Assembly (NCBI GenBank): GCA_049999725.1
Contig: JBNGIS010033626.1
Span: 1-33,317, forward strand
Source: Haplomitrium mnioides
Taxonomy: Eukaryota; Marchantiophyta; Haplomitriopsida; Calobryales
Reading direction: 5' to 3'
Length of the DNA stretch: 33,317 nucleotides
Of the stretch, positions 20,078 through 31,722 are shown piece after piece. The translations under genes were made by a program, and so were the position numbers. Position 1 is the first letter of the stretch; each line of letters starts with the position of its first letter. A model generated the notes under the pieces. It searched no databases, had not been told where the DNA came from, and saw only the letters and a program-made list of their open reading frames with translations.

Positions 20078-21064
20078 CAATAGAATTTGTCCCCCTCGAA
20101 TCAAAAAAATAAAGCTCCTAGCAAGCTGTCTAGGAGCTTCATTATAAAGCTCCTAGCAAGCTATCTAGGGGTGGCTGTCCTCCAATAGAATTCGTCCCCC
20201 TCGAATCAAAATAATAAATCTCCTAGCGAGCTGTCTAGGGTTGGCTCTAATAAGCTCTAATAAATCTCCTAGCAAGCTGTCCTCGAATCAAAATAATAAA
20301 GCTTCTAGCAAGCTGTCCTCGAATCAAAATAATAAAGCTTCTAGCAAGCTGTCTAGGGCGGGTTGTCCTCCAATAGAATGTGTCCCCCTCCAATCAAAAT
20401 AATAAAGCTCCTAACCAGCTATCTAGGAGCTTGATAATAAAGCTCTTAGCAAGCTGTCTAGGGCTGGCTGTCCTCCAAAAGAATTCATCCCCCTCCAATA
20501 TAAATAATAAAGCTCCTAGCAAGTTGTCTAGGGGTGGTTGTAATAAAGCTATATAATAAAGCTCCTAGCAAGTTGTCCTCCAATCAAAATAATAAAGCTG
20601 GATAATAAAGCTCTCAGCAAGCTATCTACGGCTGCCTATCCTCCAATAGATTTCGTTCCCTTCCAATCGAAATAATAAAGCTCCTAGCAAGCTGTCTAGG
20701 AGTTCGTCCCCCTCCAATCAAAAAAATAAACTCCTAGTAAGCTCTCTAGGGTTGGCTGTAATAAAGCTTGATAATAAAGCTCCTAGCAAGCTGTCTAGGG
20801 CTGGCTGTCCTCCAATAGAATTCATCCCCCTCCAATTAGAATAACAAAACTCCTAGCAAGCTATCTACGAGATTTATAATAAAGCTCCTAGCAAGCTGTC
20901 TAGGGCTGGCTATCCTCCAATAGAATTTGTCCCCCTCCAATCAAAATGATAAAGCTCCTAGCAAGCTGTGTAAGGCTGGCTGTAATAAAGCTTGATAATT
21001 AAGCTCCTAGCAAGCTGTCTAGGGCTGGTTGTCTTCCAATAGAATTCGTACCCCTCCAATCAAA

Positions 21065-21074
21065 NNNNNNNNNN
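21065..21074. other. Assembly gap (10 N)
   Basis: Ten Ns join CCAATCAAA to GGGCTGGCTG. Completing a standard unit B across this point needs 27 bases (ATAATAAAGC through GTCTA), so 10 is too short even for the minimal repair. Confidence 0.99.
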
Positions 21075-21630
21075 GGGCTGGCTGTCCTCCAATAGAATTC
21101 GTCCCCCTCCAATCAAAATAATAAAGCTCCTAGCAAGATCTCTAAGGCTGGTTGTAATAAAGCTTGATAATAAAGCTCCTAGCAAGTTGTCCTCCAATCA
21201 AAATAATAAAGCTTGATAAGAAAGCTCTCAGCAAGCTATCTATGGCTGGCTGTCCTCCAATAGAATTCATTCCCTTCCAATCAAAATAATAAAGCTCCTA
21301 GCAAGCAGTCTAGGAGTTCGTCCCCCTCCAATCAAAATAATAAAGCTCATAGTAAGCTCTTTAGGGTTGGCTGTAATAAAGCTTGATGATAAAGCTCCTA
21401 GCAAGCTATCTAAGGCTGGCTGTCCTCCAATAGAATTCGTCCCCCTCGAATCAAAAAAATAAAACTCCTAGCAAGCTGTCTAGGAGATTTAAACTAAAGC
21501 TCCTAGCAAGCGGTCTAGGGCTGGCTATTCTCCAATAGAATTTGTCCCCCTCCAATCAAAATAGTAAAGCTCCTAGCAAGCTGTCTAGGGCTGGTTGTCC
21601 TCCAATTGAATTCGTCCCCCTCCAATATAA

Positions 21631-21670
21631 ATAATAAACCTCCTAGGAAGTTGTCTAGGAGCTTTATTAT
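21631..21670. repeat. Hairpin module copy, one mismatch
   Basis: The arms at 21631-21646 and 21655-21670 pair except at 21639, where AAACCTCC replaces AAAGCTCC. The change is not compensated on the other arm. Confidence 0.8.
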
Positions 21671-21921
21671 CAATAGAACTCGTTCCCCTCCAATCGAAAT
21701 AATAATGCTCCTAGCAAGCTGTCTAGGAGCTTGATAATAAAGCTCCTAGCAAGCTCTCTAGGGCTAGCTATCCTCCAATAGAGTTCGTCCCCATCCAATC
21801 AAGATAATAAATCTCCTAGCAAGCTGTCTAGGGCTGGCTATAAAAAGCTTGATAATAAAGCTCCTAGCAACCTATGTAGGTCTGGTTGTCCTCCAATAGA
21901 ATTCGTCCCCTTCCAATCAAA

Positions 21922-21961
21922 ATAATAAAGCTCCTACGAAGATGTCTAGGAGCTTTACTAT
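21922..21961. repeat. Hairpin module copy, two mismatches
   Basis: The arms at 21922-21937 and 21946-21961 carry two uncompensated changes. It lies 291 bp after the previous copy, the same spacing (292) as the pair at 30654 and 30946. Confidence 0.75.
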
Positions 21962-23390
21962 CAATAGAATTCGTCCTCCTCCAATCAAAATAATAAAGCT
22001 TCTAGCAAGCTGTCTAGGAGTTCGTCCCTCTCCAATTAAAATAATAAAGCTCCTAGTAAGCTGTCTAGGGTTGGCTGTAATAAAGCTTGATAATAAAGCT
22101 CGTAGCAAGCTATTTAGGGCTGGCTGTCCTCCAATAGACATCGTCCCCCTCCAATCAAAATATTAAAACTCTTTGGAAGCTATCTCGAAGATTTATAATA
22201 AAGCTCCTAGCAAGCTGTCTAGGGCTAGCTATCCTCCAATAGAATTTGTCCCCATCCAATAAAAATAATAAAGCTCCTAGCAAGCTGTCTAGGGCTGGCT
22301 GTAATAAAGCTTGATAATAAAGTTCCTAGCAAGCTGTGTAGGGCTGGTTGTCCTCCAATAGAATTCGTCCCCCTCCAATCAAAATAACAAAGTTCCTAAC
22401 AAGCTGTCTTGGAGCTTTAAAATAAAGCTCCTAGCAAGCTATCTAGGGCTGGCTGTCGTTCAATAGAATTCGTTCCCCTCGAATTTAGAAAAAAAATCTC
22501 CTAGCAAGTTGTCTAGGGTTGGCTGTAATGAAGCTTGAGAATAAAGCTCTTAGCAAGCTGTCCTCGAATCAAAATAATAAAGCTCCTAGCAAGCTGTCCT
22601 CGAATGAAAAAAATAAAGCTTCTAGTAAGCTATTTAGGGCGGGGTGTCCTCCAATAGAATTCGTCCCCCTCCAATCAAAATAATAAAGCTCCTAACAAGC
22701 TATCTAGGAGCTTGATAATAAAGCTCTTAGCAAGCTGTCTAGGGCTGGCTGTCCTCCAATAGAATTTGTCCCCCTCCAATCAAAATAATAAAGCTCCTAG
22801 CAAGCTGTCTAGGGCTGGTTGTGATAAAGCTTGATAATAAAGCTCCTAGCAAGTTGTCCTCCAATCAAAATAATAAAGCTTGATAATAAAGCTCCTAGCA
22901 AGTTGTCCTCAAATCAAAATAAAAAAGCTTGATAATAAAGCTCTGAGCAAGCTATCTAGGGCTCGCTGTCCTCCAATAGAATTCCTTCCCCTCCAATCAA
23001 AATAATAAAGCTCCTAGCAAGCTGTGTAGGAGTTTGTTCCCCTCGTATCAAAATAATAAAGCTCCTAGTAAGCTGTCTAGGGCTGGTTGAAATAAAGCTT
23101 GATAATAAAGCTCCTAGCAAGTTGTCCTCCAATCAAAATAATAAAGCTTGTCAATAAAGCTCTCAGCAAGCTATCTAGGACTCGCTGTCTTCCAATAGAA
23201 TTCGTCCCCCTCCAATCAAAATAATAAAGCTTCTAGCAAGCTGTCTAGGAGTTCGTCCCCCTCCAATCAAAATAATAAAGCTCCTAGTAAGTTGTCTAGG
23301 GTTGGCTGTAATAAAGCTTGATAATAAAGCTCTTAGCAAGCTAGCTAGGGCTGGTCGTCCTCCAATAGAATTCGTCCCCCTCCAATAAAA

Positions 23391-23430
23391 ATAATAAAGC
23401 TCCTAGGAAGCTGTCTACGAGCTTTATTAT
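23391..23430. repeat. Hairpin module copy, one mismatch
   Basis: The arms at 23391-23406 and 23415-23430 pair except for CTACGAGC in place of CTAGGAGC. Confidence 0.8.
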
Positions 23431-24336
23431 CAATAGAATTTGTCCCCCTCCAATCAAAATAATAAAGTTCCTAGCAAGCTGTCTAGGAGCTTGAAAAAAA
23501 AAAACCTTGCAAGCTATCTAGGGCTGGCTGTCCTCCAATAGAATTCGTCCCCCTCGAATCAAAATAATAAATCTCCTAGCAAGCTGTCTAGGGCTGGATG
23601 TAATGAAGCTTGATAATAAAGCTCCTAGCAAGCTGTCCTCGAATCAAAATAATAAAGCTTCTAGCAAGCTGTCTAGGGCGGGCAGTCCTGCAATAGAATT
23701 CGTCCCCCTCCAATCAAAATAATAAATCTCATAACAAGCTATCTAGGAGCTTGATAATAAAGCTCTTAGCAAGCTCTCTAGGGCTGGCTGTCCTCCAATA
23801 GAATTCGTCCACCTCCAATCAAAATAATAAAGCTCTTAGCAAGCTGTCTAGGGCTGGTTGTAATAAAGCTTGATAAAAAAGCTCCTAGCAAGCTGTCCTC
23901 CAATCAAAATAATAAAACTTAATAGTAAAGCTCTCAGGAAGCTGTCTAGGGCTAGCTATCCTCCAATAGAATTCATCCCCCTCCAATCAAAATAATAAAG
24001 CTTCTAGCAAGATGTCTAGGAGTTCGTCCCCCTCTAATCAAAATAATAAAGCTCCTAGTAAGCTGTCTACGGTTGGCTATAATAAAGCTTGATAATGAAG
24101 CTCCTAGCAAGCTGTCTAGCGCTGGCTGTCCTCCAATAGAATTTGTCCCTTTCCAATCAAAAAAATAAAACTCCCAGCAAGATGTCTAAGAGATTTATAA
24201 TAAAGCTCCTAGCAAGTTGTCTAGGGCTGGCTATCCTCCAATACAATTTGTCCCCCTCCAATCAAAATAATATAGCTCCTAGCAAGCTGTCTAGGGCTGG
24301 TTGTCCTTTAATAGAATTCGTCCCCCTCCAATCAAA

Positions 24337-24376
24337 ATAATAAAGCTCCTAGGAAGTTGTCTAGGAGCTTTATTAT
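24337..24376. repeat. Hairpin module, perfect 16-bp arms
   Basis: ATAATAAAGCTCCTAG (24337-24352) and CTAGGAGCTTTATTAT (24361-24376) are exact reverse complements around the 8-base loop GAAGTTGT. A weaker hairpin with 10-bp arms (24411-24420 and 24429-24438) follows directly. Confidence 0.9.
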
Positions 24377-25121
24377 CAATAGGATTCATTCCCCTCCAAT
24401 TGAAATAATAAAGCTCCTAGCAAGCTGTCTAGGAGCTTGATAATAAAGCTCCTAGCAAGCTATCTAGGGATGGCTGTCCTCCAATAAAATTTGTACCCTT
24501 CAAATCAAATAAATTAATCTTCTAGCAAGCTGTCTAGGGCTGGCTGTAATGAAGCTTGATAATAAAGCTCCTAGCAAGCTATCCTCCAATCAAAATAATA
24601 AAGCTTCCAGCAATCTATCTAGGGCAGGCTGTCCTCCAATAGAATTCATCGCCCTCCAATAAAAATAATAAAGCTTCTAGTAAGCTGTCTAGGGCTGGTT
24701 GTAATAAAGCTTGATAATAAAGCTCCTAGCAAGCTGTCCTCAAATCAAAATAATCAAGCTCTCAGCAAGCTATCTAGGACTGGCTGTCCTCCAATAGAAT
24801 TCGTACCCCTCCAATCAAAATAATAAAGCTTCTAGCAAGCTGTCTAGGAGTTCGTCCCCCTCCAATCAAAATCAAAAAGCTCCTAGTAAGCTGTCTAGGG
24901 TTGGCTGTAATAAAGCTTGATAATAAAGCTCCTAGCAAGCTATCTAGGGCTGGCTGTCCTCCAATAGAATTCGTCCCCCTCCAATCAAAATAATAAAACT
25001 CCTAGCAAGCTGTATTGAAGATTTATAATAAAGCTCCTAGCAAGCTCTCTAGGGCTAGCTATACTCCAATAGATTTCGTCCCCATCCAATCAAAATAATA
25101 AAGCTCCTAACAAGCTGTCTA

Positions 25122-25131
25122 NNNNNNNNNN
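25122..25131. other. Assembly gap (10 N)
   Basis: Ten Ns join AAGCTGTCTA to AATAGAATTTG. A normal unit B junction here would need at least 16 bases (GGGCTGGCTGTCCTCC). Confidence 0.99.
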
Positions 25132-26051
25132 AATAGAATTTGTCCCCCTCCAATCAAAATAATAAAGTTCCTAGCAAGCTCTCTAGGAGCTTGAAAAAAA
25201 AGATCCTAGCAAGCTGTCTAGGGCTGGCTGTAATGAAGCTTGATAATATAGCTCCTAGCAAGATGTCCTCGAATCAAAATAATAAACTTTCTATCAAGTT
25301 GTCTAGGGTGGGCTGTCCTCCAATAGAATTCATCCCCCTCCAATCAAAATAATAAATCTCATAACAAGCTATCTAGGAGCTTGATAATAAAACTCTTAGC
25401 AAGCTATCTAGGGCTGGCTGTCCTCCATTAGAATTCGTCCCCCTCCAATCAAAATAATAAAGCTCCCTAGGAAGCTGTCTAGGGCTGGTTGCAATAAAGC
25501 TTGATAATTAAGCTCCTAGCAAGCTGTCCTCCAATCAAAATAATAAAGCTTGATAATAAAGCTCCCAGCAAGCTATCTAGGGCTGGCTGTCCTCCAATAG
25601 AATTCGTCCCCCTCCAATCAAAATAATAAATCTCCTAGCAAGCTATCTAGGAGTTCGTCCCCCTCCAATCAAATCAATAAAGCTCCTAGCAAGCTGTCTA
25701 CGGTTGGCTATAATAAAGCTTGATAATAAAGTTCCTAACAAGCTGTCTAGGGCTGGCTGTCCTCCAATAGAATTCGTCCCCTTCCAATCAAAAAAATAAA
25801 AATCCTAGCAAGCTGTCTAGGAGATTTATAATAAAGCTCCAAGAAAGTTCTCTAGGGGATTTATAATAAAGCTCCTAGCAAGCTGTCTAGGGCTGGCTAT
25901 CCTCCAATAGAATTTGTCCCCCTCCAATCAAAATAATAAAGCTCCTAGCAAGCTGTATAGGGCTGGCTATAATAAAGCTTGATAATAAAGCTCCTAGCAA
26001 GCTGTCTAGGGCTGGTTGTCCTCCAATAGAATTCCTCTCCCTCCAATCAAA

Positions 26052-26091
26052 ATAATGAAGCTCCTAGGAAGCTGTGTAGGAGCTTTATTAT
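26052..26091. repeat. Hairpin module copy, two mismatches
   Basis: The arms at 26052-26067 and 26076-26091 carry two uncompensated changes (ATAATGAAG in the left arm, GTAGGAGC in the right arm). Confidence 0.75.
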
Positions 26092-26603
26092 CAATAGAAT
26101 TCGTCCCCCTCCAATCAAAATAATAAAGCTCCTAGCAAGCTGTCTAAGAGCTTCATAATAAAGCTCCTAGAAAACTATCTAGGGATGGCTGTCCTCCAAT
26201 AAAATTTGTCCCCCTCGAATCAAAATAATAAATCTCCTAGCAAGCTGTCTAGGGCTGGCTGTAATGAAGCTTGATAATAAAGCTCCTAGCAAGCTGTCCT
26301 CGAATCAAAATAATAAAGCTTCTAGCAAGCTGTATAGGGCGGGTTGTCCTCCAATAGAATTAGTCCCCCTCTAATCAAAATAAAAACTCTCATAACAAGC
26401 TATCAAGGAGCTTGATAATAAAGCTCTTACGAAGCTGTCTAGGGTTGGCTGTCCTCCAATAGAATTTGTCCCCCTCCAATCAAAATAACAAAGCTCCTAG
26501 CAAGATGTCTAGGGCTGGCTGTAATAAAGCTTGATAATAAAGCTCCTAGGAAGTTGTCTAGGGCCGGTTGTCCTCCAATAGAATTCGTCCCCCTCCAATC
26601 AAA

Positions 26604-26643
26604 ATAATAAAGCTCCTAGGAAGTTGTCTAGGAGCTTTATTAT
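26604..26643. repeat. Hairpin module, perfect 16-bp arms
   Basis: The left arm 26604-26619 and right arm 26628-26643 are exact reverse complements with the 8-base loop GAAGTTGT. TCAATAG-like and GAATT sequence follow, as in all other copies. Confidence 0.9.
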
Positions 26644-27374
26644 CAATAGAATTGGTTCCCCTCCAATCGAAATAATAAAGCTCCTAGCAAGCTGTCTAGG
26701 AGCTTGATAATAAAGCTCCTAGCAAGCTATCTAGGGCTGGCTGTCCTCCAAAAGAATTCGTCCCCCTTGAATCAAAATAATTAATCTCCTAGCAAGCTGT
26801 CTATGGCCGGCTGTAATGAAGCTCTATAATAAAGCTCCTAGCAAGCTGTCCTCTAATCAAAATAATACAGCTTCTAGCAAGCTGTCTAGGGCAGGCTGTC
26901 CTCCAATAGAATTCGTCCCCCTCCAATCAAAATAGTAAATCTCATAACAAGCTAGCTAGGAGCTTTATAATAAAGCTCTTAGCAAGCTGTCTAGGGCTGC
27001 CTGTCCTCCAATACAATTCATCCCCCTCCAATCAAAATAATAAAGCTCCTAGCAAGCTGTCTAGGGCTGGTTGTAATAAAGCTTGATAATACAGCTCCTA
27101 GTAAGCTGTCCTCCAATCAAAAGAATAAAGCTTGATAATAAAGCTCTCAGCAAGCTATCTAGGGCTGGCTGTCCTCCAATAGAAATCGTCCCCCTCCAAT
27201 ACTAATAATAAAGCTTCTAGCAAGTTGTCTAGGAGTTCGTCCCCCTCCAATCAAAATAATAAAGCTCCTAGTAAGCTGTCTAGGGTTGGCTATAATAAAG
27301 CTTGATAATAAAGCTCCTAGCAAGCTGTCTAGGGCTGGCTGTCCTCCAATAGATTTCGTCCCCCTCCAATCAAA

Positions 27375-27414
27375 ATAATAAAGCTCCTAGGAACTTGTCT
27401 AGGAGCTTTATTAT
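27375..27414. repeat. Hairpin module, perfect 16-bp arms
   Basis: The arms at 27375-27390 and 27399-27414 are exact reverse complements around GAACTTGT. Confidence 0.9.
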
Positions 27415-28269
27415 CAATAGAATTCGTTCCCCTCCAATCGAAATAATAAAGCTCCTAGCAAGCTGTCTAAGAGCTTGATAATAAAGCTCCTAGCAAGCTA
27501 TCTAGGGCTGGCTGTCCTCCAATAGAATTCGTCCCCCTCGAATCAAAATAATAAATCTCCTAGCAAGCTGTCTAGGGCTGGCTGTAATGAAGCTTGATAA
27601 TAAAGCTCCTAGCAAGCTGTCCTCGAATCAAAATAATAAAGCTTCTAGCAAGCTGTCTACGGCGGGCTGTCCTCCAATAGAATTCGTCCCCCTCCAATAA
27701 AATAATAAAGCTCCTAACGAGCTATCTAGGAGCTTGATAATAAAGCTCTTAGCAAGCTGTCTAGGGCTGAGTGTCCTCTAATAGAATTCGTCCCCCTCCA
27801 ATAAAAAGAATAAAGCTCTTAGCAAGCTGTCTAGGAGTTCATCCCCCTCCAATCAAAATAATAAAGCTCCTGGTAAGTTGTCTAGGGTTGGCTATAGTAA
27901 AGCTTGATAATAAAGCTCTTGTCAAGCTGTCTAGAGCTGGCTATCCTCGAATAGAATTCGTCTCCCTCCAATCAAAATAATAAAGCTCCCAGCAAGCTGT
28001 CTAGGGTTGGCTGTCCTCCAATAGAATTCTTCCCCCTCCAATCAAAATAATAAAACTCCGAGCAAGCTGTCTAGGAGATTTATAATAAAGCTCCTAGCAA
28101 GCTGTCTAGGGCGGGCTATCCTCCAATAGAATTAGTCCCCCTCCAATTAAAATAATAAAGCTCCTAGCAAGCTGTCTAGGGCTGGCTGTAATAAAGCTTG
28201 ATAATAAAGCTCCTAGCAAGCTATCTAGGGCTGGTTGTCCTCCAATAGAATTCGTCCTTCTCCAATCAA

Positions 28270-28311
28270 AATAATAAAGCTCCTAGGAAGCTGTCTAGGA
28301 GCTTTATTATT
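28270..28311. repeat. Hairpin module, perfect 17-bp arms (best copy)
   Basis: The left arm 28270-28286 and right arm 28295-28311 pair over 17 bp because the right arm continues TTATTATT instead of TTATTATC. The loop is GAAGCTGT. Confidence 0.9.
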
Positions 28312-29463
28312 AATAGAATTTGTTCCCCTCCAATCGAAATAATAAAGCTCCTAGCAAGCTGTCTAGGAGCTTGATAATAAAGCTCCTAGCAAGCTATCTA
28401 GGGCTCGTTGTCCTCCAATAGAATTCGTCCCCCTCGAATCAAAATAATAAATCTCCTAGCAAGCTGTCTAAGGCTAGCTGTAATGAAGCTTCATAATAAA
28501 GCTCCTAGCAAGATGTCCTCGAATCAAAATAATAAAGCTTCTAGCAAGCTCTCCTTGAATCAAAATAATAATCAAGCTTCTAGAAAACTGTCTAGGGCGG
28601 GCTGTCCTCCAATAGAATTAGCTCCCCTCCAATAAAAATAATAAATCTCATAACAAGCTATCTAGGATCTTGATAATAAAGCTCTTAGCAAGCTGTCTAG
28701 GGGCTGGCTGTGCTCCAATAGAATTTGTCCTTCTCCAATCAAAATAATGAAGCTCCTAGCAAGCTGTCTAGGGCTGGTTGTAATAAAGCTTGATAATAAA
28801 GCTACTAGCAAGCTGTCCTGCAATCAAAATAATAAAACTTGATAATAAAGCTCTCAGCAAGCTATCTAGCGTAGGCTGTCCTCCAATAGAATTCGTCCCC
28901 CTCGAACCAAAATAATAAATCTCCTAGCAAGCTGTCTAGGGCTGGCTGTAATGAAGCTTGATAATAAAGCTCCTAGCAAGCTGTCCTCGAATCAAAATAA
29001 TAAAGCTTCTAGCAAGCTGTCTACGACGGGCTGTCCTCCAATAGAATTCGTCCCCCTCCAACCAAAATAATAAAGCTCCTAGCAAGCTGTCTAGGAGTTC
29101 GTCCCCCTCCAATCAAAATAATTAAGCTCCTAGTAAGCTGTCTAGGGTTGGCTGTAACAAAGCTTGATAATAAAGCTCCTAGCAAGCTGTCTAGGGCTGG
29201 CTGTCCTCCAATAGAATTTGTCCCCCTCCAATCAAAATAATAAAACTCCTAGCAAGCCGTATAGGAGATTTATAATAAAGCTCCAAGCAAGCTCTCTAGG
29301 GCTAGCTATCCTCCAATACAATTCGTCCCCATCCAATCAAAATAATAAAGCTCCTAACAAGCTGTTTAGGGCTGGCTGTAACAAAGCTTGATAAGAAAAG
29401 CTCCTAGCAAGCTATCTAGGGCTGGTTGTCCTCCAATAGAATTTGTCCCCCTCCAATCAAAAC

Positions 29464-29499
29464 AATAAAGCTCCTAGGAAGATGTCTAGGAGCTTTATT
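29464..29499. repeat. Hairpin module, 14-bp arms
   Basis: AATAAAGCTCCTAG (29464-29477) pairs exactly with CTAGGAGCTTTATT (29486-29499). The outer two pairs are lost because the core reads AACAATAAAG. Confidence 0.8.
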
Positions 29500-29890
29500 A
29501 TCAATAGAATTTTCCCCCTCCAATCAAAATAATAAAATTCCTAGCAAGCTGTCTAGGAGCTTGAAAAAAAAGATCCTAGCAAGCTGTCTAGGACTGGCTG
29601 TCCTCCAATAGAATTCGTCCCCCTGCAATCAAAATAATAAAGCTCCTAGCAAGTTGTATAGGGCTGGCTGTAATAAAGCTTGATAATAAAGCTCCTAGCA
29701 AGCTGTCCTCGAATCAAAATAAAAAAGCTTCTAGCAAGCTGTCTAGGGCGGGCTGTCTTCCAATGGAATACGTCCCCCTCCAATCAAAATAATAAAGCTC
29801 CTAAGAAGCTATCTAGGAGCTTGATAATAAAGCTCTTAGCAAGCTGTCTAGGGCTGGCTGTCCTCCAATAGAATTCATCCCCCTCCAAGC

Positions 29891-30076
29891 AAATTAATAA
29901 AGCTCTTAGCAAGCTGTCTAGGGCTGGCTGTCCTGCAATATAATTCGTCCCCCTCGAGGAACGTTGACCATGCTCGAATAAGGCTGGCAGTCCTACTCGA
30001 CGAACCTTGATCATGCTCGAATAAGGCTAGGTGTCCTCTATTCTAAATAATAAAGCTCCTAGCAAGCTGCCTAGGG
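29891..30076 (+). repeat. Duplicated block, matches 31461-31646
   Basis: The rare AAATTAATAAAGCTCTT variant (29891), two C units, the TATTCTAAATAATAAAG variant and the GCCTAGGG junction (30069) recur at 31461, 31525-31606, 31610 and 31639. The offset is exactly 1570 bp at both ends. The block is cut by the gap at 30077-30086. Confidence 0.85.
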
Positions 30077-30086
30077 NNNNNNNNNN
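30077..30086. other. Assembly gap (10 N), likely about 205 bases
   Basis: Left of the gap the paralogous block is offset by 1570 bp. Right of it (CCTTGACGAACC at 30127 against 31892) the offset is 1765. The paralogue has 205 bases (31647-31851) where ten Ns stand here, namely two B and two C units. A true deletion in this copy is the alternative. Confidence 0.97.
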
Positions 30087-30653
30087 CTAGCAAGCTCCTA
30101 GCAAGCTGTCTAGGGCTGGCTGTCCTCCTTGACGAACCTTGATCATGCTCGAATAAGGCTGGTTGTCCTCCAATTAAAAAAACAAAGCTCCTAGCAAGCT
30201 CTTAGCAAGCTGTCTAGGGCTGGCTATCCTCCAATAGAATTCGTCCCCCTCCAATCAAAATAATAAAGCTCCTAGCAAGCTGTCTAGGAGTTCGTCCCCC
30301 TCCAATCAAAACAATAAAGCTCCTAGTAAGCTGTTTAGGGTTGGCGAGACTAAAGCTTGATAATAAAGCTCCTAGCAAGCTGTCTAGGGCTGGCTGTCCT
30401 CCAAAAGAATTCGTCCCCCTCCAATCAAAATAATAAAACTACTAGCAAGATGTCTAGGAGATTTATAATAAAGCTCCTAGCAAGCTGTTTAGGGCTGGCT
30501 ATCCTCCAATAGAATTTGTCCTCCCCCAATCAAAATAATAAAGCTCCTAGCAAGCTGTCTAGGGCTGGCTGTAATAAAGCTTGATAATAAAGCTCCTAGC
30601 AAGCTGTCTAGGGCTGGTTGTCCTCCAATAGAATTCGTCCCCTTCCAATCAAA

Positions 30654-30693
30654 ATAATAAAGCTCCTAGGAAGTTGTCTAAAAGCTTTATTAT
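30654..30693. repeat. Hairpin module copy, two mismatches
   Basis: The arms at 30654-30669 and 30678-30693 pair except for CTAAAAGC replacing CTAGGAGC. Confidence 0.75.
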
Positions 30694-30945
30694 CAATAGA
30701 ATTCGTTGCCCTCCAATCGAAATAATAAAGCTCCTAGCAAGCAATCTAGGAGCTTGATAATAAAGCTCCTAGCAAGCTATCTAGGGCTGGCTATCCTCCA
30801 ATAGAATTCGTTCCCCTCGAATCAAAATAATAAGGCTCCTAACAAGTTGTCTAGGGCTGGCTGTAGTAAAGTTTGATAATAAAGCTCCTGGCAAGTTGTC
30901 TAGGGCTAGTTGTCCTCCAATAGAATTCGTCCCCCTCCAATCAAA

Positions 30946-30985
30946 ATAATAAAGCTCCTAGGAAGCTGTCTAGGAGCTTAATTAT
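30946..30985. repeat. Hairpin module copy, one mismatch
   Basis: The arms at 30946-30961 and 30970-30985 pair except for GAGCTTAATT in place of GAGCTTTATT. It lies 292 bp after the previous copy. Confidence 0.75.
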
Positions 30986-31652
30986 CAAAATAATTCATTC
31001 CCCTCCAATCGAAATAATAAAGCTCCTAGCAAGCTGTCTAGGAGCTTGATAATAAAGCTCCTAGCAAGCTATCTAGGGCTGGCTGTCCTCCAATAGAATT
31101 TATCCCCCTCGAATCAAAATAATAAATCTCCTAGCAAGCTGTCTAAGGTTGGCTATAATAAAGCTTGATAATAAAGCTCCTAGCAAGCTATCCTCGAATC
31201 AAAATAATAAAGCTTCTAGCAAGCTGTCTAGGGCGGGCTGTCCTCCAATACAATTCGTCCCCCTCCAATCAAAATAATAAAGCTCCTAACAAGCTATCTA
31301 GGAGCTTGATAATAAAGCTCTTAACAAGCTGTCTAGGGCTGGTTGTAATAAAGCTTGATAAGAAAGCTCCTAGCAAGCTGTCCTCCAATCAAAACAATAA
31401 AGCTCTCAGCAAGCTATCTAGGGCTGGCTGTCCTCCAATAGAATTTGTCCCCCTCCAATCAAATTAATAAAGCTCTTAGCAAGCTGTCTAGGGCTGGCTG
31501 TCCTCCAATAGAATTCGTCCCCCTCGACGAACGTTGATCATGCTCGAATAAGGCTGGCAGTCCTCCTCGACGAACCTTGATCATGCTCAAATAAGGCTGG
31601 GTGTCCTCCATTCTAAATAATAAAGCTCCTAGCAAGCTGCCTAGGGCTGGCT

Positions 31653-31722
31653 GTCCTCCAATAGAATTCGTCCCCCTCCAATCAAAATAATAAAGCTCCT
31701 AGTAAGTTGTCTAGGGCTGGCT
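31653..31722 (+). repeat. Exemplar of unit B (70 bp)
   Basis: The monomer starts GTCCTCCAATAGAATTCG, continues with TCCCCCTCC, the CAATCAAAATAATAAAGC core and CTCCTAGTAAGTTG, and ends TCTAGGGCTGGCT. The next copy begins at 31723, fixing the period at 70 bp. It carries an EcoRI site (GAATTC) and has a single ATAATAAAGCTCC where unit A has two 13-bp copies. GC content of the consensus is about 47%. Confidence 0.92.

Larger units (their letters stand above)
18534..29950 (+). repeat. Right satellite domain, B-type higher-order repeat
   Basis: Unit B and truncated relatives alternate with unit A-like monomers in a recurring order. The cycle is: CGGGCTGTCCTCC; CTAACAAGCTATCTAGGAGC; a GGTTGTAATAAAGC junction; CTCTCAGCAAGCTATC; GTCTAGGAGTTCGTCC; GAGATTTATAATAAAG; the hairpin module GGAGCTTTATTATCAATAG; CTCGAATC...AAATCTCC; then CTCGAATC...CTTCTAGC and back to CGGGCTG. 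The CGGGCTG-type marker sits near 18580, 19580, 20360, 22640, 23675, 24613, 25309, 26336, 26890, 27660, 28595, 29020 and 29750. Full cycles measure about 0.93-1.04 kb, and shorter ones lack identifiable subunits. There is no gene. Gaps lie at 21065-21074 and 25122-25131. Confidence 0.9.
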
